Assembly (NCBI RefSeq): GCF_009827055.1
Contig: NZ_WUMK01000001.1
Coordinates: forward strand, 434,001 to 498,000
Origin: Shinella kummerowiae
GTDB taxonomy: Bacteria > Pseudomonadota > Alphaproteobacteria > Rhizobiales > Rhizobiaceae
Reading direction: 5' to 3'
DNA length: 64,000 bases
A program made the position numbers and the translations under genes. Shown piece after piece: positions 53,892 to 63,146 of this stretch (position 1 is its first letter; every line of letters begins with the position of its first letter). The notes beneath the pieces were generated by a model. It worked only from the letters and a program-made list of their open reading frames with translations, did no database searches and was not told where the DNA came from.

Positions 53892-55952
53892 ATGACACGT
53901 TCCCTCGACCGCCTCATCCGGCCCAGATCCATCGCCGTCTTCGGCGGCAAGGAGGCGCGCCGCGTCATCTTCCAGTGCGACAAGGTGGGCTTTTCCGGCG
54001 AGATCTGGCCCGTGCATCCGCGCGAGGAGGAAATCCTCGGTCGCAAATGCTATCGCTCCGTCGCCGACCTGCCGGGCGCCCCCGACGCCTCCTTTGTCGG
54101 TGTCAACCGCGAACTGACCATCGGCATCATCCGCGACCTCGCCGCGCGCGGTGCCGGCGGCGCGGTCTGTTACGCCTCCGGTTTCCGCGAAGCCGTCAGC
54201 GAGCTTGCCGACGGCGACGCCCTGCAGAACGCGCTGGTGGAAGCCGCCGGCGACATGCCGGTGCTCGGCCCCAATTGCTACGGTTTCATCAACATGCTGG
54301 ATGGCGCCCTGCTGTGGCCCGACCAGCATGGCATGCTGCGTGTCGATAGGGGTGTCGCCGTCCTCGCCCAGTCTTCCAACATCATCTGCAACGTCTCCAT
54401 GCAGCAGCGCGGCCTTCCGCTCGCCTATGTGCTGACGGCCGGCAACCAGGCGCAGACCGGCCTTGCCGATCTTGCCTGCGCCGTGCTGGAGGATCCGCGC
54501 GTCACCGCCGTCGGCCTGCATATCGAAGGGTTCGACAGCCTCGAATCCCTGGAACGCCTGGCTCTTCGGTCGCGCGAACTGAAAAAGCCGGTCGTCACCT
54601 TGAAGGTCGGCAAGTCGGAACAGGCACAGCTCGCCACCGTCTCGCACACCGCCTCGCTCGCCGGCAACGACGCCGTCTCCTCGGCCCTGCTCGCCCGCCT
54701 TGGCATCGGCCGCGTCGAAACGCTGCCGGAATTGCTGGAAACGCTGAAGCTGCTGCATGTCGCGGGGCCGTTGCCGAACTACGACATCTCCTCCATGTCC
54801 TGTTCAGGCGGCGAGGCCTCGCTGATGGCGGATGCCGGCGTGAAGCGGAAGGTCAATTACCGCGACCTCCGGCAGGAGCAGCGCCAGCCCTTGCGCGAAA
54901 CGCTCGGGCAGATGGTGACGATCTCCAACCCGCTCGATTACCATACCTTCGTCTGGGGCAATCGCGAGAAGCAGACCGCCGCCTTCACGACCATGATGCA
55001 GGGCGGCTACGGCCTCAACCTCGTCGTGCTTGATTTCCCGCGCCTCGACCGCTGCGACGCCACCGACTGGCTCACCACCTGTCATGCCGCCATCGATGCT
55101 GCCAAAGCATCTGGGGCGAATGCGGGCATCGTCGCCAGCATGGGCGAGAACATGCCGGAAGAAACCGCCGAGATGCTGATGCGGAACGGCGTCGTGCCCT
55201 TCTACGGCATCGAGGAGGCATTGGCCGCCGCTGACGCTGCCGCAGGCATCGGCGAAGCATGGTCGAAGCCGCAATCCGCACCGCTTCTCAAGGCGATGTC
55301 CGACGAGGGCGAAGCCGTCACGCTGACCGAGCATGAGGCCAAGCAGGCGCTTGCCGTCCATGGCCTGCCGGTTCCGAACGGCTTTGCCGCCGAGACGGCG
55401 CAAGCCGCTGCCGATGCCGCCGAAAAGCTCGGTTTCCCGGTCGTGCTCAAGGGCCTCGGCGTGGCCCACAAGACGGAAGCGGGCGCGGTGAAGCTCAATC
55501 TCGCCAGCCGCGAGGCCGTGCTGGGCGCTGCGAAAGCCATGGCCGGCGTCGCCTCCGGCTTCCTCGTGGAAAAGATGGTGGGAAAACCCGTCGCCGAACT
55601 CATCATCGGCGCCCTGCGCGATCCCGTCGCCGGCCCGGTGCTCACCATCGGCGCGGGCGGTATTCTCGTGGAATTGCTCGAGGATTCCGCGATCTTGACG
55701 CTCCCGACGGATGAAAAGACGATCCGCGACGCGATCTCCGGCCTCAAGATCGCAAAGCTGCTGCATGGTTATCGCGGCGGTCCGCCGGGCGATATCGACG
55801 CGCTGGTCGGCGCCGTCGCATCAGCGGCATCCTATGTCGTTTCAAACGCCTCAATAATCGAAGAACTGGACGTTAATCCCATAATGGTGCTGCCCGCTGG
55901 CGACGGTGTCGTCGCAGCCGACGCACTGATCCGTCTGAGGAAAAAATCATGA
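53892..55952 (+). CDS. NDP-forming acyl-CoA synthetase, probable gamma-butyrobetaine:CoA ligase
   Basis: 686 aa from ATG 53892. Domain order CoA-binding (residues 1 to about 130; RPRSIAVFGGKEARRVIFQC), succinyl-CoA-ligase-like domains (AQSSNIICNVSMQQRG, GNQAQTGLADL, and VSHTASLAGNDAVSSALLARLG with the likely phospho-histidine), then a C-terminal ATP-grasp (LTEHEAKQALAVHGLPVPNG, FPVVLKGLGVAHKTEAGAVKLNL, IIGALRDPVAGPVLTIGAGG). Such enzymes activate acids to CoA esters with ADP release. It overlaps the hydratase gene (ATGA). Confidence 0.85.
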   Translation: MTRSLDRLIRPRSIAVFGGKEARRVIFQCDKVGFSGEIWPVHPREEEILGRKCYRSVADLPGAPDASFVGVNRELTIGIIRDLAARGAGGAVCYASGFREAVSELADGDALQNALVEAAGDMPVLGPNCYGFINMLDGALLWPDQHGMLRVDRGVAVLAQSSNIICNVSMQQRGLPLAYVLTAGNQAQTGLADLACAVLEDPRVTAVGLHIEGFDSLESLERLALRSRELKKPVVTLKVGKSEQAQLATVSHTASLAGNDAVSSALLARLGIGRVETLPELLETLKLLHVAGPLPNYDISSMSCSGGEASLMADAGVKRKVNYRDLRQEQRQPLRETLGQMVTISNPLDYHTFVWGNREKQTAAFTTMMQGGYGLNLVVLDFPRLDRCDATDWLTTCHAAIDAAKASGANAGIVASMGENMPEETAEMLMRNGVVPFYGIEEALAAADAAAGIGEAWSKPQSAPLLKAMSDEGEAVTLTEHEAKQALAVHGLPVPNGFAAETAQAAADAAEKLGFPVVLKGLGVAHKTEAGAVKLNLASREAVLGAAKAMAGVASGFLVEKMVGKPVAELIIGALRDPVAGPVLTIGAGGILVELLEDSAILTLPTDEKTIRDAISGLKIAKLLHGYRGGPPGDIDALVGAVASAASYVVSNASIIEELDVNPIMVLPAGDGVVAADALIRLRKKS

Positions 55953-56731
55953 CTGGACCGATCCGCCAACGCCGCGAAGGTGGCATTCTCGAAGTCACGA
56001 TCGATCGGCCCAAGGCGAACGCCATCGACCTTGCGACCAGCCGCATCATGGGCAAGGTCTTCGCCGATTTCCGTGATGACGAGAGCCTGCGCGTCGCCAT
56101 CATCACGGGTACCGGCGAGAAATTCTTCTGCCCGGGATGGGATCTGAAGGCGGCGGCCGCGGGTGATGCCGTGGACGGCGACTACGGCGTGGGCGGTTTT
56201 GGCGGCATGCAGGAACTGCGTGATCTCAACAAGCCAATCATTTCTGCTATCAACGGCATCTGCTGTGGCGGCGGTCTCGAAATCGCGCTCTCGACCGACC
56301 TGATCCTCGCCGCCGAGCACGCGACCTTCGCGCTGCCGGAAATCCGCTCCGGCACGGTGGCGGATGCCGCCTCGATCAAGCTGCCGAAGCGCATCCCCTA
56401 TCACATCGCCATGGACATGCTTTTGACCGGCCGCTGGCTGGATGCGCAGGAGGCGCACCGCTGGGGCTTCGTCAACGAAATCCTGCCCGCCGACAAGCTT
56501 TCGGACCGCGCCTGGGAGCTGGCCCGCCTGCTCGAAAGCGGCCCGCCACTCGTCTACGCCGCCATCAAGGAAGTGGTGCGCGCGGCCGAGGGCGAGACCT
56601 TCCAGACGACCATGAACAAGATCACCAAACGGCAATTCCGTTCGGTCGATGTTCTCTACTCCAGTGAGGATCAGCTGGAAGGCGTTCGCGCCTTCGCGGA
56701 AAAGCGAGATCCTGTCTGGAAGGGGCGATAG
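55949..56731 (+). CDS. Enoyl-CoA hydratase, CaiD-like (crotonobetainyl-CoA hydratase)
   Basis: 260 aa. Crotonase fold: VTIDRPKANAIDLATSRIM, oxyanion segments FFCPGWDLKAAA and NGICCGGGLEIALSTDLI, ALPEIRSGTVADAASIKLPKRI and RRWGF-like EAHRWGFVNEI. The FCPGWDLKA region is shared with CaiD, which hydrates crotonobetainyl-CoA to L-carnitinyl-CoA. It completes the route gamma-butyrobetaine to carnitine encoded with the two upstream genes. Confidence 0.85.
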   Translation: MTGPIRQRREGGILEVTIDRPKANAIDLATSRIMGKVFADFRDDESLRVAIITGTGEKFFCPGWDLKAAAAGDAVDGDYGVGGFGGMQELRDLNKPIISAINGICCGGGLEIALSTDLILAAEHATFALPEIRSGTVADAASIKLPKRIPYHIAMDMLLTGRWLDAQEAHRWGFVNEILPADKLSDRAWELARLLESGPPLVYAAIKEVVRAAEGETFQTTMNKITKRQFRSVDVLYSSEDQLEGVRAFAEKRDPVWKGR

Positions 56732-57006
56732 GACGACACCCCTGCATCGGGTGAGATCCGCGCCGTCCCATAAATTCTCCTTTTGGGAGAAATAGATAAA
56801 TTAGGGCGTTACACGCGCCTGAGACGTGAATAACTTATTACGGACGAGCCGCCACGCGGCGAATGAAGGAGGCATTCGAAAAACAGGAAATGCACCAGCG
56901 CCGGCACAAAAAGTCGGCCGTAAGGTTGCCTTAGAGGCGAAAAACAGAAATTCTGCCAATCACAACGACAAATGCCCATTTCAGGGCGAGCAAAGGGAAC
57001 AGGGGA

Positions 57007-58596
57007 ATGACTGATTACACCAAATACCTCACCAGCCAGGTTTCGCTGGGCAAAATGAACCGCCGCGAATTCATGGGCCGTGCCGCTGCATTCGGCATCA
57101 CGCTCGCCGTCGCCGGCACCATGTTCGACACCGCCGCCAAGGCCCAGGAGCCGAAGCGCGGCGGCAACCTCAAGCTCGGCCTCGAAGGCGCTGCTGCCAC
57201 CGACTCGAAAGACCCGGCAAAGGCGCTCTCGCAGTTCATGTTTGTCGTGAACCGCAACTGGGGCGACATGTTGGTGGAATCCGAGCCGCTGACCGGCCAA
57301 CCCGTTCCCGCACTCGCCGAATCCTGGGAGCCGTCCGCCGATGCCTCGACCTGGACCTTCACCATTCGCAAGGGTGTGAAATTCCACGACGGCAAGGAAC
57401 TGACCGTTGATGACGTCATCAAGACCCTGCAGCGCCATACCGACGAGAAGTCGGAGTCTGGCGCGCTCGGCGTCATGAAGTCGATCAAGGAAATCAAGGC
57501 CGATGGCGACAAGCTCGTGCTCGTGCTCTCGGAAGGCAATGCCGACCTGCCGCTGCTTCTGACCGACTACCACCTCGTCATCCAGCCGAATGGCGGTCTC
57601 GACGATCCGAACGCCATGATCGGCACCGGCCCGTTCAAGGTCACCAGTTTCGAAGCGGGCGTGCGCGCCACCTTCGAGCGCAACAAGGACGACTGGCGCC
57701 AGGACCGCGGTTACGTCGATACGGTCGAAATGATCGCGATGAACGACGCAACGGCGCGTATCGCAGCACTGTCCTCCGGCCAGGTGCACTATATCAACCG
57801 CGTCGACCCCAAGACCGTCGACCTGCTGAAGCGCGCGCCGACCGTGGAAATCCTCTCCACTTCGGGCCGCGGTCACTACGTGTTCATCATGCATTGCAAC
57901 ACGGCGCCGTTCGACAACAACGACCTGCGTCTCGCGTTGAAATATGCGATGGACCGCGAGACGATGCTGGAGAAGGTGCTCGGCGGCTACGGCAAGGTTG
58001 GCAACGACTTCCCGATCAACGAGACCTATGCCCTCTTCCCGGAAGGCATCGAGCAGCGCGCCTACGATCCGGACAAGGCCGCCTTCCACTATAAGAAGTC
58101 GGGCCACAGCGGTTCGGTCCTGCTGCGCACGTCGGATGTCGCCTTCCCGGGCGCCGTGGACGCTGCCGTTCTCTACCAGGAGAGCGCCAAGAAGGCCGGC
58201 ATCGAGATCGAAGTGAAGCGCGAACCCGGCGACGGCTACTGGTCGAACGTCTGGAACGTGCAGCCCTTCTCGACCTCCTATTGGGGTGGCCGTCCGACGC
58301 AGGACCAAATGTACTCCACCGCCTATCTCTCGAAGGCCGACTGGAACGACACGCGGTTCCTGCGCGAAGACTTCGACAAGATGGTGCTCCAAGCCCGCTC
58401 GGAACTCGATGAAGCCAAGCGTAAGGAGATGTACCGCGCCATGGCCATGATGGTGCGTGACGAAGGCGGCCTCATCCTGCCGATGTTCAACGACTTCGTG
58501 AACGCCGCCAGCAAGCAGGTGAAGGGTTACGTGCACGACATCGGCAACGACATGTCGAACGGCTTTGTCGCAACCCGCGTGTGGCTCGACGCCTGA
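57007..58596 (+). CDS. Family 5 ABC substrate-binding protein (peptide/betaine type) with Tat signal
   Basis: 529 aa. N-terminal MNRREFMGRAAAFGITLAVAG is a twin-arginine-like signal about 17 residues in, with cleavage near AAKAQEP. Mature part SBP_bac_5: LAESWEPSADASTWTFTIRKGVKFHDG, DDVIKTLQRH, IGTGPFKVTSFE, DLRLALKYAMDRETM. First gene of a four-gene importer; the 275-base stretch before it (56732-57006) holds its promoter and no credible gene. Neighbourhood suggests uptake of gamma-butyrobetaine, carnitine or a related compound, but a peptide ligand is possible. Confidence 0.88.
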   Translation: MTDYTKYLTSQVSLGKMNRREFMGRAAAFGITLAVAGTMFDTAAKAQEPKRGGNLKLGLEGAAATDSKDPAKALSQFMFVVNRNWGDMLVESEPLTGQPVPALAESWEPSADASTWTFTIRKGVKFHDGKELTVDDVIKTLQRHTDEKSESGALGVMKSIKEIKADGDKLVLVLSEGNADLPLLLTDYHLVIQPNGGLDDPNAMIGTGPFKVTSFEAGVRATFERNKDDWRQDRGYVDTVEMIAMNDATARIAALSSGQVHYINRVDPKTVDLLKRAPTVEILSTSGRGHYVFIMHCNTAPFDNNDLRLALKYAMDRETMLEKVLGGYGKVGNDFPINETYALFPEGIEQRAYDPDKAAFHYKKSGHSGSVLLRTSDVAFPGAVDAAVLYQESAKKAGIEIEVKREPGDGYWSNVWNVQPFSTSYWGGRPTQDQMYSTAYLSKADWNDTRFLREDFDKMVLQARSELDEAKRKEMYRAMAMMVRDEGGLILPMFNDFVNAASKQVKGYVHDIGNDMSNGFVATRVWLDA

Positions 58597-59705
58597 TGAC
58601 CGGCGGCGGACCGGCGCACGGTCCGGAGCTGACAGCAACGACGACTGCGGGCGAAGCCCCGCAGTCTGTCGGCGTTGCCGGGTCGGTTGCGTCCACTGGA
58701 GCCCCCACCAACGAAGCCACGCCTTCGTTCTGGGCGAAACTCAGCAAGAGCAGCCCCTTGGTTGCGCTCATCCTGCAACGCCTCGCGCTCAGCGTGGCCT
58801 TGCTTTTTGCCGTGTCCCTGATGATCTTCGGGGGCGTGGAAGCCCTGCCCGGCGACTTCGCCACCACCTATCTCGGCCAGTCCGCCACGCCGCAGGCCAT
58901 CGAGAACATCCGCAAGGATCTAGGCCTCGACCAGCCCGCCACCACCCGCTATTTCAAGTGGCTCGGCGGCGCCATCCAGGGTGATTTCGGCAGTTCCTGG
59001 GCTTCGAAAAACTCGGTCAGCGAACAGATCGGCAAACGCCTCGGCAATTCGCTGTTCCTCGCCTTCTTCGCGGCCATCATCTCGGTGCCCTTGGCTGTCG
59101 GCCTCGGCATGCTCGCGGTGCAATACCGAAACCGCCTGCCGGACAAGATCATCAACGTCATATCGCTGGCGGCGATCTCGCTTCCCGAATTCTTCGTCGG
59201 TTACCTGCTGATCCTGTTCTTCGCCGTGCAGCTCGGCGTCGCCACCTTCCCGGCGACCGTCTATGAATCGATGACGATCGGCCAGCGCCTGTCGGCCATC
59301 GCACTGCCGACGGCAACGCTTGTCCTCGTCGTGCTCGCCCACATGATGCGCATGACACGGGCGGCGATCCTCAACGTCATGTCGTCGGCCTATGTCGAAA
59401 CGGCGGAACTCAAGGGCCTCTCCGGCCTGCGCATCATCGCCAAGCACGCCGCCCCCAACGCGCTCGCACCGGTCATCAACGTCATCGCGCTCAACCTCGC
59501 CTATCTCGTGGTCGGCGTGGTCGTCGTGGAAGTGGTGTTCGTCTATCCCGGCATGGGTCAGTACATGGTCGACGCCGTGACGGTGCGTGACATGCCGGTG
59601 GTGCAGGCCTGCGGCCTGATCTTCGCCGCCTTCTACATCTTCCTCAACATGTTTGCCGATATCCTTGCGATCATCGCGAACCCCAGATTGAGGCATCCGC
59701 GATGA
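58596..59705 (+). CDS. ABC transporter permease (DppB-like) with long N-terminal extension
   Basis: 369 aa from ATG 58596, sharing a base with the preceding stop (TGATG). The first about 50 residues are a Gly/Thr/Ala-rich cytoplasmic extension not usual in DppB. Then six helices: ILQRLALSVALLFAVSLMIFGG, ALPGDFATTYLGQSATPQ, RMTRAAILNVMSSAYVETAELKG (EAA loop) and VFVYPGMGQYMVDAV. Confidence 0.9.
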   Translation: MTGGGPAHGPELTATTTAGEAPQSVGVAGSVASTGAPTNEATPSFWAKLSKSSPLVALILQRLALSVALLFAVSLMIFGGVEALPGDFATTYLGQSATPQAIENIRKDLGLDQPATTRYFKWLGGAIQGDFGSSWASKNSVSEQIGKRLGNSLFLAFFAAIISVPLAVGLGMLAVQYRNRLPDKIINVISLAAISLPEFFVGYLLILFFAVQLGVATFPATVYESMTIGQRLSAIALPTATLVLVVLAHMMRMTRAAILNVMSSAYVETAELKGLSGLRIIAKHAAPNALAPVINVIALNLAYLVVGVVVVEVVFVYPGMGQYMVDAVTVRDMPVVQACGLIFAAFYIFLNMFADILAIIANPRLRHPR

Positions 59706-60529
59706 GACTTTCTTCTATCCCCGTCAGCGCATGGGTCGGCATCCTGGGCATTGCCCTTGCCCTCTTCTGCGCCCTTTTTGCCCCCATCATCGCCCCCTAC
59801 AGCGAGAGCCAGATCGTCGGCTCCGTGTGGGAACCGATGGGCGGCGAGTACCTTCTCGGCACCGACAATCTCGGCCGCGACCTCTTCTCGCGTCTGATCT
59901 TCGGCGCCCGCACCACGATCTTCGTGGCGCTGGCCGCAACCGTGCTGTCGTTCTCGCTCGGCATGCTCCTGTCGTTCACGGCCGCCGTCACCGGCGGGCT
60001 GGTCGACCAGGCCTTCTCGCGTTTCAACGACCTGATGATGGCGATCCCGACGCTGATCTTCGCCCTCGTCGTGCTGGCCGTTCTTCCCCAACAGCTCTGG
60101 ATCCTCATCCTGGTGATGGCGGTCCTCGACTCAACCCGCGTCTACCGCATCGGCCGCGCCGTGGCGCTCGATGTGGCGGTCATGGAGTTCGTGGAAGCAG
60201 CGCGTCTGCGCGGCGAAGGCACCGGCTGGATCATCTTCCGCGAAATCCTGCCCAACACGCTCTCGCCGCTCTTGGCCGAATTCGGCCTGCGCTTCGCCTT
60301 CTCGATCCTGTTCCTCTCCACCCTCTCCTTCCTCGGCCTCGGCATCCAGCCGCCGGCAGCCGACTGGGGCGGCATGGTGAAGGACAACAAGGACGGCATC
60401 ATCTTCGGCATTTCGGCCGCCCTCATTCCGGGCGGCGCGATTGCGGGGCTGGCCATCTGCGTCAACCTCGTCGTCGACTGGCTGATGAAACGCACCTCGA
60501 GCCTCAAGGGAGGGCGCGGCGATGCCTGA
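59702..60529 (+). CDS. ABC transporter permease (DppC-like)
   Basis: 275 aa overlapping the previous gene by ATGA. Six helices with GTDNLGRDLFSRLIFGAR, the EAA loop EAARLRGEGTGWIIFREILPN and LSFLGLGIQPPAADWGGM, all typical of DppC/OppC. Its end overlaps the ATPase gene start by 8 bases. Confidence 0.92.
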   Translation: MRLSSIPVSAWVGILGIALALFCALFAPIIAPYSESQIVGSVWEPMGGEYLLGTDNLGRDLFSRLIFGARTTIFVALAATVLSFSLGMLLSFTAAVTGGLVDQAFSRFNDLMMAIPTLIFALVVLAVLPQQLWILILVMAVLDSTRVYRIGRAVALDVAVMEFVEAARLRGEGTGWIIFREILPNTLSPLLAEFGLRFAFSILFLSTLSFLGLGIQPPAADWGGMVKDNKDGIIFGISAALIPGGAIAGLAICVNLVVDWLMKRTSSLKGGRGDA

Positions 60530-62153
60530 TCTGCTGTCCGTCAAGAACCTCAAGATCGAGGCCACCAGCTATCCCCCGGGTGAACCGCCGAAAACCGTCA
60601 CCCTCGTCGAAGGCGTGAACTTCGACGTGCAGAAGGGCAAGGTGCTCGGCCTCATCGGCGAATCCGGCGCCGGCAAATCCACCATCGGCCTCACCGCGCT
60701 TGCCTATGGGCGCGGCGGGGTGCGCATTACCGGCGGCGAGGTCAAGCTCAACGGCGAAGACCTGCTGAAACTCGGGCCCAACGGCATCCGCAAGGTGCGC
60801 GGCTGCAAGGTCTGTTACGTCGCACAATCGGCGGCAGCGGCCTTCAATCCCGCCCACCGGCTCGGCGAACAGGTCATCGAGGCGTCGCTGAAACACGGCA
60901 TCATGACCCGTGCGGATGCGGAAAAACGCGCGCTCTACCTGTTCAAGGTGCTCGGCCTGCCGAACCCGGAAACCTTCGGCCAGCGTTATCCGCACCAGGT
61001 CTCGGGCGGTCAGCTTCAGCGCGCCATGACCGCCATGGCGCTCTGCCCCAACCCGGAACTCATCGTTTTCGACGAGCCCACCACAGCACTCGACGTGACG
61101 ACGCAGATCGACGTGCTTGCGGCGATCAAGCACGCCATCGAGGAAACGCATACGGCAGCACTCTACATCACCCACGACCTTGCCGTCGTGGCGCAGATCA
61201 CCGACGACATCCTCGTGCTCCGCCACGGCAAGATGGTGGAATACGGCTCAGTGAAGCAGATCATCGAGGCGCCGACGCAGGATTACACCCGCGCGCTGGT
61301 CAATGTGCGTGGCACCAAGCGCGAAGAGGCGCCCGATCAGTCGGACACGCTTCTGAAGGTGGAGAACGTCACCGCCGGCTATTCCAACGGTTTCAAGGTG
61401 TTGCAGAACGTCTCTCTGCACCTGCCGAAGGGCCAGACGCTGGCGGTGGTGGGCGAATCCGGCTCCGGCAAATCCACGCTTGCCCGCGTCATCACCGGCC
61501 TGCTGCCCCCGCAGGAAGGCACGATCAGCTTTGACGGCAAACCCTTGCCGAAGGCGCTGAAGGGCCGGTCGAACGACGAGCTTCGCCGCGTGCAGATGAT
61601 CTACCAGATGGCCGACACGGCGATGAACCCGCGCCAGACGGTGCGCGACATCGTCGGCCGCCCGCTCACCTTCTATTATGGCATGCGCGGAGCCAAGAAG
61701 ACCGAGCGGGTCAAGGAACTGCTGGAGCAGATCGAGATGGGCGGCCGCTTCGCCGACCGTTATCCGGCCGAGCTTTCCGGTGGCCAGAAGCAGCGTGTGG
61801 CGATCGCACGCGCGCTTGCGGCCCAGCCGGAACTCATCCTCTGCGACGAGCCGACCTCCGCGCTCGATCCCCTCGTGGCCGAAGGCATCCTGAAGCTGCT
61901 GCTGAAACTCCAGGACGAGACCCACGTCTCCTACATGTTCATCACCCACGACATTGCCATCGTGCGCGCCATCGCCGACAGCGTGGCCGTGATGCACCGA
62001 GGAAAACTGGTGCGCTTCGGCCCGAAATCGAAGGTGCTCTCGCCACCCTTCGACGACTACACCGACCTGCTCCTGAAATCGGTTCCCGAAATGGAAATCG
62101 GCTGGCTGGAGAAGGTGCTGACGACACGGCGCATGGAAAGCGCCGGGAACTGA
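60522..62153 (+). CDS. Fused double ATP-binding protein of peptide-type ABC importer (DppDF fusion)
   Basis: 543 aa with two complete ABC domains. Domain 1 (about 1-270): Walker A GESGAGKST, signature VSGGQLQRAMTAMAL, LIVFDEPTTALD. Domain 2 (about 280-530): GESGSGKST, LSGGQKQRVAIARAL, LILCDEPTSALD. Separate DppD and DppF genes are joined here into one, as also in YejF-type proteins. Last gene of the four-gene operon; a GC hairpin (62160-62179) follows. Confidence 0.92.
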   Translation: MPDLLSVKNLKIEATSYPPGEPPKTVTLVEGVNFDVQKGKVLGLIGESGAGKSTIGLTALAYGRGGVRITGGEVKLNGEDLLKLGPNGIRKVRGCKVCYVAQSAAAAFNPAHRLGEQVIEASLKHGIMTRADAEKRALYLFKVLGLPNPETFGQRYPHQVSGGQLQRAMTAMALCPNPELIVFDEPTTALDVTTQIDVLAAIKHAIEETHTAALYITHDLAVVAQITDDILVLRHGKMVEYGSVKQIIEAPTQDYTRALVNVRGTKREEAPDQSDTLLKVENVTAGYSNGFKVLQNVSLHLPKGQTLAVVGESGSGKSTLARVITGLLPPQEGTISFDGKPLPKALKGRSNDELRRVQMIYQMADTAMNPRQTVRDIVGRPLTFYYGMRGAKKTERVKELLEQIEMGGRFADRYPAELSGGQKQRVAIARALAAQPELILCDEPTSALDPLVAEGILKLLLKLQDETHVSYMFITHDIAIVRAIADSVAVMHRGKLVRFGPKSKVLSPPFDDYTDLLLKSVPEMEIGWLEKVLTTRRMESAGN

Positions 62154-62159
62154 GTGAGG

Positions 62160-62183
62160 CGGGCTGCTCCGGCAGCCCGTCGT
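62160..62183 (+). terminator. Weak terminator hairpin after importer operon
   Basis: CGGGCTGC-TCCG-GCAGCCCG stem 6 bases after the stop, followed by TCGTTGG. The U-run is poor. Confidence 0.5.
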
Positions 62184-62203
62184 TGGCAGCGATGTGCACG
62201 CTG

Positions 62204-62340
62204 CCCCTCATCCGGCCTGCCGGCCACCTTCTCCCCGCAAGCGGGGCGAAGGGATATGTCGCACTGGTTTCCAAAGCCAAAATTGCCGCGTAGGGCACGT
62301 CCCCTCTCCCCGCTTGCGGGGAGAGGGTTAGGGTGAGGGG
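62204..62340. repeat. RIME-like mosaic inverted repeat, copy 5
   Basis: Left CCCCTCATCCGGCCTGCCGG with a CTTCTCCCCGCAAGCGGGG hairpin; right CTCTCCCCGCTTGCGGGGAG ending GGGTGAGGGG. Between convergent operons. Confidence 0.75.
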
Positions 62341-62388
62341 CAACGCTTCAGGCGCAAGGCCAGAAACAAGACAGCCGCCATCCAGTGC

Positions 62389-62730
62389 TCAATTCTGCGT
62401 GCAGGCCACGTCCCCAAGACGGCTGGCGGACTCGCCCTCGGCCATCACCGTTTCCTCGCCGCGCGCCGTGCAATTGCCCTTCTCTCCAACGCCGGTGCGG
62501 AATTTCACCATCGGCTGGCCTTCGATCATGATGCTCGGCACGATCTCGTAGAGTTCCGGCGGGCAATTCACCACGTCGGAGAGGCGAAGCGCCGGCGCGC
62601 CGCCGATGAAGACGCTCTTCGAGCCGGACATGGCGCAGGCGGGAATGGGCACCGCCGCATCCTCTGCAAAGGACATGGATGGCCCCGCTAACAACACCAC
62701 AGCGACACCTGTAAAGCGCAGAACAGTCAT
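62389..62730 (-). CDS. Small secreted PAAR-like repeat protein
   Basis: 113 aa from ATG 62730 (GGGAGATG upstream; GTG 62733 adjacent). A Sec signal peptide ends SMSFAED. The rest shows three PAAR-like beta repeats: KSVFIGGAPALRLSDVVNC, SIMIEGQPMVKFRTG and TVMAEGESASRLGD, with four cysteines in the mature part. PAAR proteins normally cap type VI secretion spikes and are not Sec-exported; no T6SS gene is here. The start shares a base with the stop of the ACT-domain gene, so it is translationally coupled. Confidence 0.65.
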   Translation of the reverse strand: MTVLRFTGVAVVLLAGPSMSFAEDAAVPIPACAMSGSKSVFIGGAPALRLSDVVNCPPELYEIVPSIMIEGQPMVKFRTGVGEKGNCTARGEETVMAEGESASRLGDVACTQN

Positions 62731-63146
62731 CACGCATCTCCCTTTTCACGCGCCGTCCGGGACAAACCCTTCAGCGTTTCGAGCGCCCGTTCGGCATCCC
62801 GCTCGGGAACGAATATATGGTCGTGATGGTAGCCGGCAACCACGTTGGCGCTGATGCCCGCCGCCGTCAGCGCCGTGGCGAAGGCCGCGGTCAGGCCGAC
62901 GGCTTCCAGCGAGGAATGCACGGTCAGCGTGATCAGGCGCATCGGCGGGCTCGCGGCCAGTCCTTCTGCGGCCTCGGCTGGCAGGATCAGCGTGATGCCT
63001 TCCTCCTCCCGGAAGAGGCCGATCAGGCCACGGGAAAGGTGGTTTGCCAGGTCGTCAGCCGGCACGCTGGCATAGACGAAAACGCCCTCGACCAGCGCGG
63101 GCTGCATGGTCGCCAGCAGGTCGTCCAGATCGGTCACGCCGCTCAT
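62730..63146 (-). CDS. ACT-domain protein
   Basis: 138 aa. Two ACT-like halves: DDLLATMQPALVEGVFVYASV and PPMRLITLTVHSSLEAVGLTAAF followed by GISANVVAGYHHDHIFVPER. ACT domains bind amino acids or small ligands and regulate enzymes. It overlaps the upstream esterase by ATGA and the downstream PAAR-like gene by TGATG. No target enzyme is apparent. Confidence 0.8.
   Translation of the reverse strand: MSGVTDLDDLLATMQPALVEGVFVYASVPADDLANHLSRGLIGLFREEEGITLILPAEAAEGLAASPPMRLITLTVHSSLEAVGLTAAFATALTAAGISANVVAGYHHDHIFVPERDAERALETLKGLSRTAREKGDA

Noticed and set aside
56826-57014. 62-codon frame just before the family 5 binding-protein gene
   Set aside because: Low-complexity, basic sequence without recognisable domain; it overlaps the ribosome binding site and start of the real gene, so it is treated as leader.
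62389-62730. Type VI secretion spike component
   Set aside because: It has a Sec signal peptide and no vgrG, hcp or tss genes nearby.
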